From Roseibium sp. Sym1 (GTDB lineage Bacteria; Pseudomonadota; Alphaproteobacteria; Rhizobiales; Stappiaceae), in contig NZ_CP114786.1 in NCBI RefSeq assembly GCF_027359675.1, positions 3,322,501 to 3,386,500 of the forward strand: a DNA stretch of 64,000 nucleotides, given 5' to 3'. Positions 1 to 8,842 of the stretch are shown here, one piece after another. The first letter of the stretch is position 1. Each line of letters starts with the position of its first letter. The notes beneath the pieces were generated by a model. It did not search any database. It saw only the letters and a program-made list of their open reading frames with translations, and was not told the origin of the DNA. The position numbers were made by a program, and so were the translations under genes.

Positions 1-2433
1 CTGGTGGGTCTCGATGGTGTCGGCGGCACCGTCGCCATCGGCGTCCAGGCCGTCAATGCGGGTCGAGCCATCGGCAGAGACCGTCTCGCTGCGGCTGGTA
101 ATGACCGAGCCGTCCTGGGCCAGGTTTTCGACCAGAACCGTCAGGCTGCCGTTCGAGAAGGAGCGGGTTTCGCGCTGGTCGAACCAGTTGCCGCCCGTTG
201 AATCCCGGGAGATGATTTCGGTCGATTCCGCATCGATCTCGCCGCTCGCCGTGTTCACCAGCTTTTGGGTCTGCGTGCGCGAGGTCAGAACGGCCGAGGC
301 GTCGTCCGCGCCGGAAAAATTCTGTTCCATTTCCGTGCGGCTGCCATCGGCCTCGATCACCGTGTCGATGGTCTGGATCCGGTCGACCACCCCGTCGCCA
401 TCATCGTCATAGCGGTTGGTGATGGAAAGCCCGTCGGCGCTGACTTCGGAGACGATCTCATAAGCCTTGCTGCCGTCCGTGGCATAGGCGGTGGTGGTCA
501 GGCTGCGGGTGCCGGACCCATCTACAGTTTCCACCTGTTCCACCCGGTGGCCCTGGGCTTCAGAGGCCAGCAGCACATCGCCGACCGTGCCGGTCGTGCC
601 GTCGGCGCGGGTGAAGGTGGTCTTGCCGGTGATGACCGAACCGTCGGAAAGCTCGATATTGGTCGCATCCGCCGTCAGGTCGATCGCGGTGATGCCGAGC
701 TCGGCAAGCGTCTTGGACACGGTCGAGCCGTCCGCCAGGGTGACCATCACCTTGAATTTTGCAAAATCCGTGTCGGACGCGTTCAGGACGCCGTCGCCGT
801 TTGAATCAAACACCGAGGCCAGCGCTTCCAGGTCGCTGGTCGCCGTCGGGTCCCACTCGGTGAAGACGAACTGGCGCTTTTCGGTGATCTCATCGCGCCC
901 GTCCGGGTCGAAATACAAAACCCCGTCGCCTTCGCCGGCCCAGGCCGTGCGATGCAGAAACCCGTCGCCGCCGGTGTCGAGGAACACGGTCGAGCGGTCC
1001 AGCGCGGTGACCTCAAGGCCGTCGCCGTCGAGGTCGAGAATGATTGGAGGAACACCGGTTCCAGCGTCTATGTCGCCATAGGAGCTGCCGCCATCTCCAC
1101 GGTCTTTGTAACTGTCACCGTGCGAGCGCTCCCAGTTGCCGTAGTCACGGTCATTGTTGGCTGACACAGATAGGCCACCATTGTTTCGCTCATACCCGGG
1201 GTTGGTATCGCCTCGGTCGCCGCCGCCATTTTCCCGTGAAGCGCGAGGTTCGGGGGGGGAATAATATTCGGTAGCGCCACCAGTTCCCAATGCTATGGAA
1301 CCGTCGCCGGGTCCATTACTGCCAAACCAGCCATATCCTTTGTTTGATTGAGATTGTGCTGCTGGAGTTACCCTATCTGAAGCCGCCCTTGCGGTAGAGT
1401 GGTCATCTGCGCCCAATCTGACACCGTTGACGATCTGGTCGCTGGAGTAGTCATTTTTCAGGGCGCCTTCAATCCAGCGCTGTGACACGTGCCGACCGAC
1501 CAGTCCGGCGATTGCGGCGCCTTCCTCTGTAACATCAACGTAATTTGCGGTGCCCCGCATTTGCTCCAGCACCACTGCAGCATCTTCGACCTTAGAGTTT
1601 GGAAATCGCTCCTTTGTTACACTACCATCAGGTGCGATGGTCGTTCTTTCCATTGAAATGCTGTACTTGGTCTTTGCGACGACTTTTTCAATTACTCGAT
1701 TACCATTTCCATCAATATACTCCTGATAAACGTCCCGGTATTTACTGCTCGAAGTTCCAGCATAGACCCCACTTGAGGAAAAAGTACTTCCGAGTCCTTG
1801 AGACCCATCGCCATAAATGTCTGGCGCGGTCGGTGAGGATGTCTCGACAACTACTGTGGGAACATAAGCCGTCGCTGGGTTAATCCCTTGAAACCCAATT
1901 CTGTTATGAGGGAAGGACGGCGGCGGAGCTTCTGGCAAGTTAGGTATCGGAAGCGCATCAATGGCATACGATACTACAACGCCGACTGCGGCTGCGGTAA
2001 ATGCTGGCAAAAGTACAGCAGTTGATGTAGCTACAGTCCCTGCTATAGCGACCCCTGCGGCCGCGCCTGCGGCCACACTTCCTACAACTGCAATCCCGTC
2101 CTTTAGTGTTAAGCCATCTTCATCGTTGTATCGAAAATATACGTCAACAGCCGGTGCCAGCCTACCAGCAATTCTGCCGGCAATTTTCGTACTGGAAATG
2201 TCGTCTATTAGTCCACCGGCTAGTGCAATCGCGTTTCCATAGTCACTTTTCCAATATTCATGAAGTCTGCCAATGGCATCCATCACATTTTCTGAAGAGA
2301 AAAGAGAGGGTCTGTCGTTTAAATACGGATTTCGGACATGTATTCCTCTATCAGTCCAAACGATTTGACCACCGCCAAACGCATCATCCACCCGACGAAC
2401 CGTCGTTCCCGAAGCCCAAAAATTCTCAAGCAT
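1..2433 (-). CDS. RTX/FrpC-like calcium-binding repeat protein, 5' part (runs off the left edge)
   Basis: The reading frame is open for all 811 codons from the ATG at 2433 to the window edge. Residues about 112-158 form a long Ala/Val/Gly-rich hydrophobic segment. The middle (about 330-455) is Gly/Asn/Ser/Asp-rich. From about residue 463 the typical FrpC/VCBS-type module begins (ILDLDGDGLEV, then FDSNGDGVLNASDTDF near 540), followed by repeats with DDDGDGVVD and DADGDGAAD, which look like Ca2+-binding Asp/Gly loops. Large secreted or surface proteins of this type are usually exported by type I secretion; the C-terminus and any export signal lie outside the window. The first ~1.3 kb is more AT-rich than the repeat region. 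An 8-G run at 1252-1259 lies inside the frame. The exact role is unknown; it could be an adhesin, a toxin-like protein or a structural RTX protein. Confidence 0.75.
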   Translation of the reverse strand, partial: MLENFWASGTTVRRVDDAFGGGQIVWTDRGIHVRNPYLNDRPSLFSSENVMDAIGRLHEYWKSDYGNAIALAGGLIDDISSTKIAGRIAGRLAPAVDVYFRYNDEDGLTLKDGIAVVGSVAAGAAAGVAIAGTVATSTAVLLPAFTAAAVGVVVSYAIDALPIPNLPEAPPPSFPHNRIGFQGINPATAYVPTVVVETSSPTAPDIYGDGSQGLGSTFSSSGVYAGTSSSKYRDVYQEYIDGNGNRVIEKVVAKTKYSISMERTTIAPDGSVTKERFPNSKVEDAAVVLEQMRGTANYVDVTEEGAAIAGLVGRHVSQRWIEGALKNDYSSDQIVNGVRLGADDHSTARAASDRVTPAAQSQSNKGYGWFGSNGPGDGSIALGTGGATEYYSPPEPRASRENGGGDRGDTNPGYERNNGGLSVSANNDRDYGNWERSHGDSYKDRGDGGSSYGDIDAGTGVPPIILDLDGDGLEVTALDRSTVFLDTGGDGFLHRTAWAGEGDGVLYFDPDGRDEITEKRQFVFTEWDPTATSDLEALASVFDSNGDGVLNASDTDFAKFKVMVTLADGSTVSKTLAELGITAIDLTADATNIELSDGSVITGKTTFTRADGTTGTVGDVLLASEAQGHRVEQVETVDGSGTRSLTTTAYATDGSKAYEIVSEVSADGLSITNRYDDDGDGVVDRIQTIDTVIEADGSRTEMEQNFSGADDASAVLTSRTQTQKLVNTASGEIDAESTEIISRDSTGGNWFDQRETRSFSNGSLTVLVENLAQDGSVITSRSETVSADGSTRIDGLDADGDGAADTIETHQ

Positions 2434-2498
2434 CTCAGCCCCTGAAAATAATAACTCAAAACACTTTTGTAAGAAGTTTTAAGTTGTTTCTATTTGGT

Positions 2499-2533
2499 TG
2501 TATCAAAATTGATTTATATAAAATTTTGATACA
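2499..2533. repeat. 12-bp perfect inverted repeat between two genes
   Basis: TGTATCAAAATT (2499-2510) and its exact reverse complement AATTTTGATACA (2522-2533) flank an 11-bp AT-only-like loop. It lies in the 114-bp gap between the small membrane-protein gene and the RTX-like gene. It could be an operator for the downstream gene or a weak intrinsic hairpin; there is no clear U-tract on either side, so an operator or promoter role is slightly favoured. Confidence 0.5.
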
Positions 2534-2547
2534 CATATTTCACACAA

Positions 2548-2733
2548 TTATTCGTCTTCTTTTTTGAAGCCTAATAAGAAAACTACTGCATATACTATTG
2601 TCAGAAATATAAGTGCCATTAAAGCCTTGCTCTCAAGCCTCGATTCGGTGCCGAATATCTTCGAAATAATGTACAAAAACCACATGGCAACAAAAATTAT
2701 GTAATTCCATTTTGTAAGTCTTATTTTTCTCAT
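2548..2733 (-). CDS. small two-helix membrane protein, unknown function
   Basis: This 61-codon frame begins ATG (MRKIRLTKWNYIIF) and contains two hydrophobic stretches, about residues 10-27 and 38-55, followed by a charged tail (GFKKEDE). The positive-inside rule predicts both ends in the cytoplasm. It is AT-rich like the start of the RTX-like gene 114 bp downstream and is transcribed in the same direction, so the two may form a transcription unit. I do not recognise the family. The hydrophobic pattern makes a real gene likely. Confidence 0.55.
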   Translation of the reverse strand: MRKIRLTKWNYIIFVAMWFLYIISKIFGTESRLESKALMALIFLTIVYAVVFLLGFKKEDE

Positions 2734-3401
2734 GAGAAAATTCCATTTCTTTCGAAGAGTTCATTTTCTACATTTGTTAAAATGAAACGTTGAAGAAATA
2801 CACCTTTTCTCAGGCGGCGGAAAATAAGAAAATGGGTATCAGCTTCCCGCGCGAGATGGATTCCGGCCCGGCAATCGCTCTCCGAACCGTCCGCCAGCCG
2901 GAGTTTCACGCTGGTGCGTTGTGGTGTCTCCGAAACCGCTGCTTTTTCGTATGCAGTGGCTTCCGCCTGAACAGGCGCCTGCCCAAAATGCCTGCCCGTC
3001 ACCCCATCGGAGAGATCGCTGTCGCCCCTCACACCTTCGCCCCCATTCAGCGCCGCCTCGCATTTTCCAGGACGGCTCTTCCACCGAAGACATTGCCTCG
3101 GCATCTTTAGTTCCCACAACCCGGACGCCTCTTTCCGGTTGCGGGCGGGATATTAACGATATTGTAACCTTTAACAAGCAACCCGACTTCACTTTCAGGT
3201 TGCAGACTTGGCCTCACGCAGCGTCTTCAATGGAATGCGGTCATTGAAAAAATGTCGCACGTCTAGCGTGCGCACATTCAGTGGCTTTACAATATCTGGA
3301 ACAGCCTTTTCGGGGCGCGAAAATGGTAGTTGCGATAACTCAGAATTATCGGAATTCCTAATTGAGCACCAAAGGCGCATGAGCGCCCGAGAACCCAGCT
3401 A
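2734..3401. other. intergenic region with no confident gene
   Basis: Frames exist on both strands (for example 2730-3119 minus, whose stop overlaps the ATG at 2733) but they are Arg/Pro-rich and show no recognisable motif, so I do not call them. The right part (about 3160-3360) contains several short inverted repeats: CGCACG/CGTGCG at 3256-3272 and CGATAA/TTATCG at about 3333-3351. It is the expected place for the left end of the Mu-like element, because in Mu the left end sits just beyond the repressor gene. Confidence 0.4.
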
Positions 3402-3929
3402 TCAAGCGTGCTTTTTCCCGGTTCCTGGTGCGACGGTCGTGGCCTTGAGGGATTTTCTGAGGCGAGCTTCGAGCCATGGAATTAAGCTAAGCAATTCTTC
3501 GGTGTCCGACGGGTTTTCAGCCCGTTCGATCAGGGCGTTATATGCGCTGGCTTGTTCGTGCAGAAGAACGTCAGCCGGGAGCTTCACGCTTTCGTCCTTG
3601 TAGACTTTTATGACCAGAAGGCCGACCTGGCTGAAAACGGATAGATTGATTTTTCGAAGATCTTGGCTGGCCGGGATTTTCACTGCATCGGCGAACATCT
3701 CTCCTTCGCCTGTAAGGAGCCAACGCGAGCTCACCCCGAACTTATCCGCGTACGCGGACAAGGTGGATGCCATCGGCTCCCGCTCCCCTCTCTCGTAATT
3801 GTAAAGCGCAGTCAGGCTCACTCCGACCGCTTTGGCAACGTCCTTTGCCTCAAGAAAGTCAAGAGAACTGCGCAATTCTCGCAGTCTTTTGCCTAGTTGG
3901 GTTTTCGGCTCGCTCTCTGGTCTAGCCAA
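3402..3929 (-). CDS. XRE-family phage repressor (CI/c-like)
   Basis: This 175-aa protein has an N-terminal helix-turn-helix (about residues 10-70: LGKRLRELR, DVAKAVGVSLTALYNYERG, LSAYADKFGVSSRWLLTGEG) typical of XRE/CI repressors. The C-terminal half is helical and could be for oligomerisation; I see no LexA/S24 protease motif. It is divergent from the ner gene, with twin 18-bp operators in the intervening region starting 14 bp upstream of its own start codon. That is the arrangement of a lysogeny repressor that blocks the early promoter and autoregulates. By position it corresponds to c of Mu-like phages. Confidence 0.85.
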   Translation of the reverse strand: MARPESEPKTQLGKRLRELRSSLDFLEAKDVAKAVGVSLTALYNYERGEREPMASTLSAYADKFGVSSRWLLTGEGEMFADAVKIPASQDLRKINLSVFSQVGLLVIKVYKDESVKLPADVLLHEQASAYNALIERAENPSDTEELLSLIPWLEARLRKSLKATTVAPGTGKKHA

Positions 3930-3942
3930 TAGCTCACGTTAT

Positions 3943-3981
3943 AAAACACATATGTGCTTTACAAAAGCTCATACGTGCTTT
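3943..3981. promoter_or_regulatory. two tandem 18-bp palindromic operators
   Basis: Site 1 is AAAACACATATGTGCTTT (3943-3960) and site 2 is AAAGCTCATACGTGCTTT (3964-3981). Both are near-palindromes of a consensus AAAGCACATATGTGCTTT. Their starts are 21 bp apart, so they lie on the same face of the helix. They sit between the divergent repressor and ner genes, so they are the likely binding sites for the repressor and/or Ner. Confidence 0.7.
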
Positions 3982-4084
3982 ATTCCTATCTTATCGGCTC
4001 GAACCTTCGCGCCGAGTTGTCACAACAAATCCCAAGAAAACGGCCTGCTGCAACACGCCGCTTTCAGCTTAAGAGAGGCACCTC

Positions 4085-4396
4085 ATGGCAAAGCCGGATC
4101 AGGTTCCCCCGAACGGATGGGACAAGCATTCCATCAAGGCCGAGCTTCATCGCCAAGGCATGACGCTGGCAAAGCTGGCCGAGCTGGCCAGGATGACCCC
4201 GAATAGCTTTTCCCACGTGTGGACCCGTCCAGTGCGCAAGGCCGAGGCGTCGATTTCAGAGTTTCTGGAAACGCCGCTGAAAGACCTGTGGCCTGATCGG
4301 TATCCCATTAGGACCGCTCGAATCCTTTCTAGCAAATACGAGAACTTGCGCGCTAGCCAGAAAGGGCGGGCGGCGCCGGACAAGAAAGCGGCCTGA
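4085..4396 (+). CDS. ner: Ner-like DNA-binding regulator
   Basis: This 103-aa protein resembles Ner/Nlp of Mu and D108. The features are the WDKHSIKAELHRQGMTLAKL start, a helix-turn-helix over about residues 22-45 (LAKLAELARMTPNSFSHVW), and the PLKDLWPDRY motif found in this family near residue 70. Ner dampens early transcription after induction and helps the lytic choice. It follows the operators and is the first gene of the rightward early operon. A GAGAGG Shine-Dalgarno lies about 7 bp before the ATG at 4085. Confidence 0.85.
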   Translation: MAKPDQVPPNGWDKHSIKAELHRQGMTLAKLAELARMTPNSFSHVWTRPVRKAEASISEFLETPLKDLWPDRYPIRTARILSSKYENLRASQKGRAAPDKKAA

Positions 4397-4550
4397 GCTC
4401 GGTCCCAATGTCCAAGATCGACGAGACGACGGGCACAGATAGCCGCCGCACTCCGGACATCCTTCTTCTACGCCACCTTGCCGGGCGGTCCGTGAGACCG
4501 CAGAGGCGCCTGCGCCCGGTTTCTTTTCTCAGAATATCTAGAGGTCTGAC

Positions 4551-5393
4551 GTGAGCGCGTATCAGTCCATCAAAATCTCCTTGATCGATATCCCGGACGG
4601 ACGGCTTCGGGACGTGGACCCGGATTGGGCCGATTGCCTTGCCGGCATGTTCGCTGAGGTCGGTCAGAAAACACCCATCGATGTTGTTGCGAACGGCAAA
4701 CGCTTTTTTCTAGTTGCGGGCGCCCACCGGTTGGAAGCCGCCAAACGCGCCAAGTGGCGCGAGATCGAAGCTCGCATCCTGGAACCATCGACCGAACACG
4801 CTGCCGACGAACTGCGCCTTCACGAGATCCTGGAAAACCTCGGGCGCAAGGACCTCAACGCTCTTGAGCGGTGCGAAGCGCTGAGCGAACTGAAGCGGGT
4901 CTATGAAGCACTGCATCCTGACAGCAAGAATGGCGGAGACCGAAAAAGCCAAGTTGCTAGAAATAAACGGAAAAATCAGAACGAAATTTTTTCGTTCTGT
5001 TCTTCAGCGGCAGAAACCACTGGGCTCACAACACGATCTGTTCAGATTGCGGTTGCCATTTTTCACGGCCTCTCCCAGCAAACTCGCGAACGCCTCAAAG
5101 GCACGCCTTTCGCCGAAAAACAATCCGACCTGAAAGCGCTCTCGGATCTCGCCCCCGAAGTCCAGGCGAAGGTCCTGGACCTCATCCTGGGTGAGCTCCC
5201 TAAAGCCAGAACCATCGGTGACGCGTTGCTGATACTCGACGGCCGCGACCCGGAAACCGCCACCGATCGGGTGTTGCGATCCGCGTGCGACAATCTCAGC
5301 AAGCTCCCGAGAGCAAGCCGGATGGTGGTCTTCAAGCTCCACCGCAAGGAGATCGTCGAGCTGGTCAAACGGGAGGGCTGGCTCGATGGCTAG
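4551..5393 (+). CDS. ParB-like nuclease-domain protein of the Mu-like early region
   Basis: This 280-aa protein has an N-terminal ParB/Srx-like fold: the IDIPDGR strand near residue 13, then PIDVV and the box GAHRLEAAKRA at about 57-67. The region LHEILENLGRKDLNALERCEAL (about 89-110) resembles the ParB family 'N-R--L-P-E-A' segment. The GTG start at 4551 is supported by alignment with its paralogue at 30946-31815, which begins the same way. Such genes occur next to transposase A in Mu-like phages of Alphaproteobacteria. Its 3' end overlaps the next gene by 8 bp. Its role is not established; DNA binding or phage segregation/transposition control is inferred. Confidence 0.75.
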   Translation: MSAYQSIKISLIDIPDGRLRDVDPDWADCLAGMFAEVGQKTPIDVVANGKRFFLVAGAHRLEAAKRAKWREIEARILEPSTEHAADELRLHEILENLGRKDLNALERCEALSELKRVYEALHPDSKNGGDRKSQVARNKRKNQNEIFSFCSSAAETTGLTTRSVQIAVAIFHGLSQQTRERLKGTPFAEKQSDLKALSDLAPEVQAKVLDLILGELPKARTIGDALLILDGRDPETATDRVLRSACDNLSKLPRASRMVVFKLHRKEIVELVKREGWLDG

Positions 5394-5850
5394 AAAGACC
5401 CCGCGCGATGATTTCACCATCGACATGTTCACCGGCTGGAAGCCGCCAAAAGTGTCGGTGGGGTTCGAGCCGGGAACGATCTCCGGTAACCGGTTGGCGT
5501 CGCGGATCAGCCGCGCAATCGCCAAGGCCCTCAAAGAATGCGGCAAGGACCGGGTGACGGTTGCCGGTCTCATGAGCGAACGGCTTGGGCACAAGGTCAC
5601 CAAGGACATGTTGGAGGCCTACGCCTCGGAAGCAAAGACCGGAAACAACATCACGGTCGAACGCTTTCTTGCGCTGATCCATGCGACGGGCAAAACCGAG
5701 CTACTCGGGTTCATCGCTGAAGATTTCGACATGGCGGTTGTTCCGCGCAAATACGAGAACGTCATTGAGCTGGCGTTGATCGAAGACCATGAGCGCATGG
5801 TCGCGACACGCAAGAAAACACTCCAGATGCAGATCCGGAGTGCCAAATGA
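5386..5850 (+). CDS. conserved early-region phage protein, unknown
   Basis: This 154-aa soluble protein sits between the ParB-like gene (8-bp overlap) and transposase A (ATGA overlap), so translational coupling is likely. The middle segment, residues about 40-80 (RISRAIAKALKECGKDRVTVAGLMSERLGHKVTKDMLEAYASEA), reads like a helix-turn-helix that scans for a developmental DNA or protein target. The C-terminal ~30 residues are basic. I do not recognise a named family beyond its occurrence in Mu-like early operons. It may assist transposition or regulation. Confidence 0.65.
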   Translation: MARKTPRDDFTIDMFTGWKPPKVSVGFEPGTISGNRLASRISRAIAKALKECGKDRVTVAGLMSERLGHKVTKDMLEAYASEAKTGNNITVERFLALIHATGKTELLGFIAEDFDMAVVPRKYENVIELALIEDHERMVATRKKTLQMQIRSAK

Positions 5851-8006
5851 AACTCTGGCTGACCGCGCAGGAAATCGCTGACCTCAGGCTGGAAGGCTTT
5901 CCGACGTCAAAGCGTGGTGTACAGCTGATTGCAGCGCGCGAACACTGGGCGGATAGCCGGCTTGCCCGCAAGCGCGAAGGCAGGGAAGGGGGCGGTGGGC
6001 TTGAGTACCACATGAACCTTCTGCCCCATACGCAGCGGCTCGATTATGCCGCTACCTTTGTGCTGATCGAGCAACAAGACTATTGCACAGAAACCAGCCG
6101 GAACCTGACCACGCGAGAGCGCAACACGCGCGACGCCAAGCTGGTCGTGTTGAAAGTCGCCGATCGGTTCAAGAGAAGCTGCGAGCTGACCACAAGTCCG
6201 TCTGATGATCTCTTCGCGGAGCTCTATGAAGACGGTAAGGTTCCGGTACCCGAATGGGTCAGGCACCTGGTCAAACGCCTCTCCGGTCGCACGCTTGCCC
6301 GCTGGCGCAAGGACATGCGCACAGACATCAACCGGCTGGCGCACGATCCTTCCAAGGCGCGAAAAGGGACAGGCGTTCTCGACACGGCCGAAGGTGGGCA
6401 GCTGCGGGCCTACTGCCTGGCGCTCTATGTCTCCAACCAGTTTCTCAGCGCCAAACATATTCGCACCACGGCGATCGCGAAGTTCGGCGAAACGGTTCTG
6501 GTGGAAACGGCCAAGGGGCAGGTCCGCAAGAAAATGCCGCCTTTAAGGACGTTTCAAAACGCTCTTAAAACCTGGAAAGAGCAGGACAGAAACGCGCTGC
6601 TCAAGATCACCGACCCAGACGCTTACAAGTCCAGGGTCCGGTTTGCGGCTTCCGGCGCCAACCGTGTCGATCGGCTCAACGAGCGCTGGGAGATCGATGC
6701 CTCGCCCTCCGATGTCATGACCACGGACGGGCGCATGAACATCTATGTTGCGATCGATCTTTATTCCCGGCGCACCATCATTCTCGTCACCAGCACGCCG
6801 CGGGCCTCCGCCGTTGGCCTCTTGATCCGCAAATGCCTCATTGCCTGGGGCGTGCCGGAACTGATCAAGACCGACAACGGCTCGGATTTTGCCGCCCATG
6901 CAACGGTTCGGTTGCTGGATGCCCTTGGCATCGAGCAGGATTTTTCGGCGCCCTATTCGCCTGAGCAAAAGGGAACAGTCGAGCGGGTGATAGGCACCTT
7001 CCAGCGCGATTGCGCCGCAACCCTTCCCGGGTTTGTCGGCCATTCGGTTGCTGACCGCAAAATCATCGAAGCGCGCAAGGCGTTCTCAGCGCGGCTCGGC
7101 ACGGACGATGCCAAGCTCTTCAACGTCACGCTTTCCGCATTGGAGCTGCAACGCGAAGCGGATCGATGGGCTGAGGAGCAATACGCTCACACACCGCATG
7201 AAGGCCTGAAGCGCAAGACGCCGTTTGAAGTCGCTGCCCGCTGGTCCGGGCCCATTCGGGCTGTCGGAGATCTGGCAGCTCTCGACGTTCTGCTGGCGCC
7301 GGTCGCCGGCCAGGATGGCAAGCGCCGTGTCACCAATCAGGGCATTCGGATCGACGGTGAATTCTATTACACCGGCGATGTCATGCCCGGCCGGGATGTT
7401 CTTGTCCGCCACGACCTTGAAGATCTCGGCCGGGTCTGGCTCTTTGAGCCCGATGGAGAAACCTATCTCGGCCAGGCGGTCAACCCGGCGCTTGCTGGTC
7501 TCGACCCGGCTGCAACAATCGCTCAGGTCCGCGCCAAACAAAAAGCGCTTGAAGATGGCGCGCTCGCCGACATTCGCAAACAGAAGCGATTGATCACGCC
7601 GCGCACCGTTGCCGAAGCACAGCGCGCTGCCTACCAGTCCAACGCCGACATCCTGAGCTTCCCGAAACTCACCGAAAAACATGAGACGGCAAAAACACAG
7701 GCTGCGGCTGCCGTGAAGGCAAAGCGCGCACCCAAGCCGCTGTCTGAAGCCGAGCAGAAGATGATGGCTCAGCTGGGCACTTCATCCGCTCGCTCAGCCA
7801 AGGTGCAGCCCATCCGACAGAAAGAAACTGCAGAAGATCGTTTTGGTCGCGCCAAGCGCTTCGAGGCGCGGATCACCAAGGGCGAGTCCTTAAGTGATCA
7901 GGACGCTCTCTGGCTCACCGGATATCAGGCCGGCCCTGAATATCGAGCGCGGAACCTTCTCTGGCAGGAGGATCAAAGCCGCGAAGGCCGTGTACCGCCC
8001 GCGTAG
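5847..8006 (+). CDS. Mu-type DDE transposase A
   Basis: This 719-aa protein carries an N-terminal Mu-type DNA-binding domain (MKLWLTAQEIADLRLEGFP) and an RNase H-like catalytic core of the rve type. The catalytic acidic residues are visible as D284 (WEIDASPSD), D343 (IKTDNGSDF) and E379 (GTVERVIGTF). The beta-barrel and C-terminal MuB-interaction regions follow. MuA binds the element ends, pairs them and performs strand transfer, giving a 5-bp target duplication. The length is slightly above Mu's 663 aa. It appears intact, and the ATGA overlap with the upstream gene is kept. Confidence 0.93.
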   Translation: MKLWLTAQEIADLRLEGFPTSKRGVQLIAAREHWADSRLARKREGREGGGGLEYHMNLLPHTQRLDYAATFVLIEQQDYCTETSRNLTTRERNTRDAKLVVLKVADRFKRSCELTTSPSDDLFAELYEDGKVPVPEWVRHLVKRLSGRTLARWRKDMRTDINRLAHDPSKARKGTGVLDTAEGGQLRAYCLALYVSNQFLSAKHIRTTAIAKFGETVLVETAKGQVRKKMPPLRTFQNALKTWKEQDRNALLKITDPDAYKSRVRFAASGANRVDRLNERWEIDASPSDVMTTDGRMNIYVAIDLYSRRTIILVTSTPRASAVGLLIRKCLIAWGVPELIKTDNGSDFAAHATVRLLDALGIEQDFSAPYSPEQKGTVERVIGTFQRDCAATLPGFVGHSVADRKIIEARKAFSARLGTDDAKLFNVTLSALELQREADRWAEEQYAHTPHEGLKRKTPFEVAARWSGPIRAVGDLAALDVLLAPVAGQDGKRRVTNQGIRIDGEFYYTGDVMPGRDVLVRHDLEDLGRVWLFEPDGETYLGQAVNPALAGLDPAATIAQVRAKQKALEDGALADIRKQKRLITPRTVAEAQRAAYQSNADILSFPKLTEKHETAKTQAAAAVKAKRAPKPLSEAEQKMMAQLGTSSARSAKVQPIRQKETAEDRFGRAKRFEARITKGESLSDQDALWLTGYQAGPEYRARNLLWQEDQSREGRVPPA

Positions 8007-8077
8007 GCCTGGGCAAGAGAAAGGCCCCGAAAGCTGCACCTTCCGAGGCCTGACATTCAAGTTTGAAGGACTGAAGA

Positions 8078-8842
8078 ATGACGAATGCAGATCCTGCAGT
8101 CAATCGTGTGCCAAGCGCGGGCGGACTGGCCGCGCTCAAGAACGTTGCCCGCTGCCTGACCCTTGTCGAAACCCTGCGCTCCCGCGGGCCGCATTTGCCG
8201 GGCCTTGGTGTCTTCCACGGCTATTCCGGCTACGGCAAGACCTACGCCGCGCTTTATGTCCAGAACATCACCGGCGCGCTTCGGGTCGAGGTTGGCGACA
8301 GCTGGACCAAGAAATCCCTCCTGCAAAACATTCTGCGGGAAGCCAACCAGGAGCCCCGCGGCACAATCGCCCATATGAGCGAATGCGCCATCATGGCGCT
8401 CGGTGATGACTTCAACCGACCCCTAATCATCGATGAGGCAGACAAGCTGGCCGACAAGGGCATGCTGGAGCTTGTCCGAGAAATCCACGAGCACAGTCAG
8501 GCACCGATCGTGCTGATCGGAGAAGAGCAGCTGCCGGGGAAAATCCTCCAGGTGGAACGGGTTCACAATCGGGTCCTGGACTGGGTGCCGGCAGAGCCGT
8601 GCGATCACGAGGATGCCCGTGCCCTGGCGAACCTGTTCTGTCCTGCGCTTTCCATCTCCGATGACCTGGTTGACCTGCTTGTCGAGAAATCCGCCGGCAA
8701 GGCCCGGCGCATTCACGTCAATCTGAACCGGATCCTCGAACACGCCCGCAGCACCGGCGAAGACAGCTTTTCCGCGGGCTCCTTTGAACAGGGATGGTTC
8801 TTCACCGGCGAACCGCCGCGCCGCATTCGGAGGGCTGCGTGA
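8078..8842 (+). CDS. MuB-like AAA ATPase, transposition target selector
   Basis: This 254-aa protein has a Walker A motif GYSGYGKT at 48-55 and a Walker B-type PLIIDEAD near 115. The C-terminal helical region (HEDARALANLF, SAGKARRIHVNLN) is typical of the MuB/TniB/AAA_22 type. MuB coats target DNA in an ATP-dependent way and stimulates MuA. The gene follows transposase A by 71 bp and its stop overlaps the next start (TGATG), so coupling is expected. It appears intact, so the transposition machinery may be functional. Confidence 0.9.
   Translation: MTNADPAVNRVPSAGGLAALKNVARCLTLVETLRSRGPHLPGLGVFHGYSGYGKTYAALYVQNITGALRVEVGDSWTKKSLLQNILREANQEPRGTIAHMSECAIMALGDDFNRPLIIDEADKLADKGMLELVREIHEHSQAPIVLIGEEQLPGKILQVERVHNRVLDWVPAEPCDHEDARALANLFCPALSISDDLVDLLVEKSAGKARRIHVNLNRILEHARSTGEDSFSAGSFEQGWFFTGEPPRRIRRAA

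Noticed and set aside
2730..3119. 129-codon minus-strand frame whose stop overlaps the next ATG
   Set aside because: No recognisable motif and basic composition; a plus-strand frame of similar length lies opposite, so neither is called.
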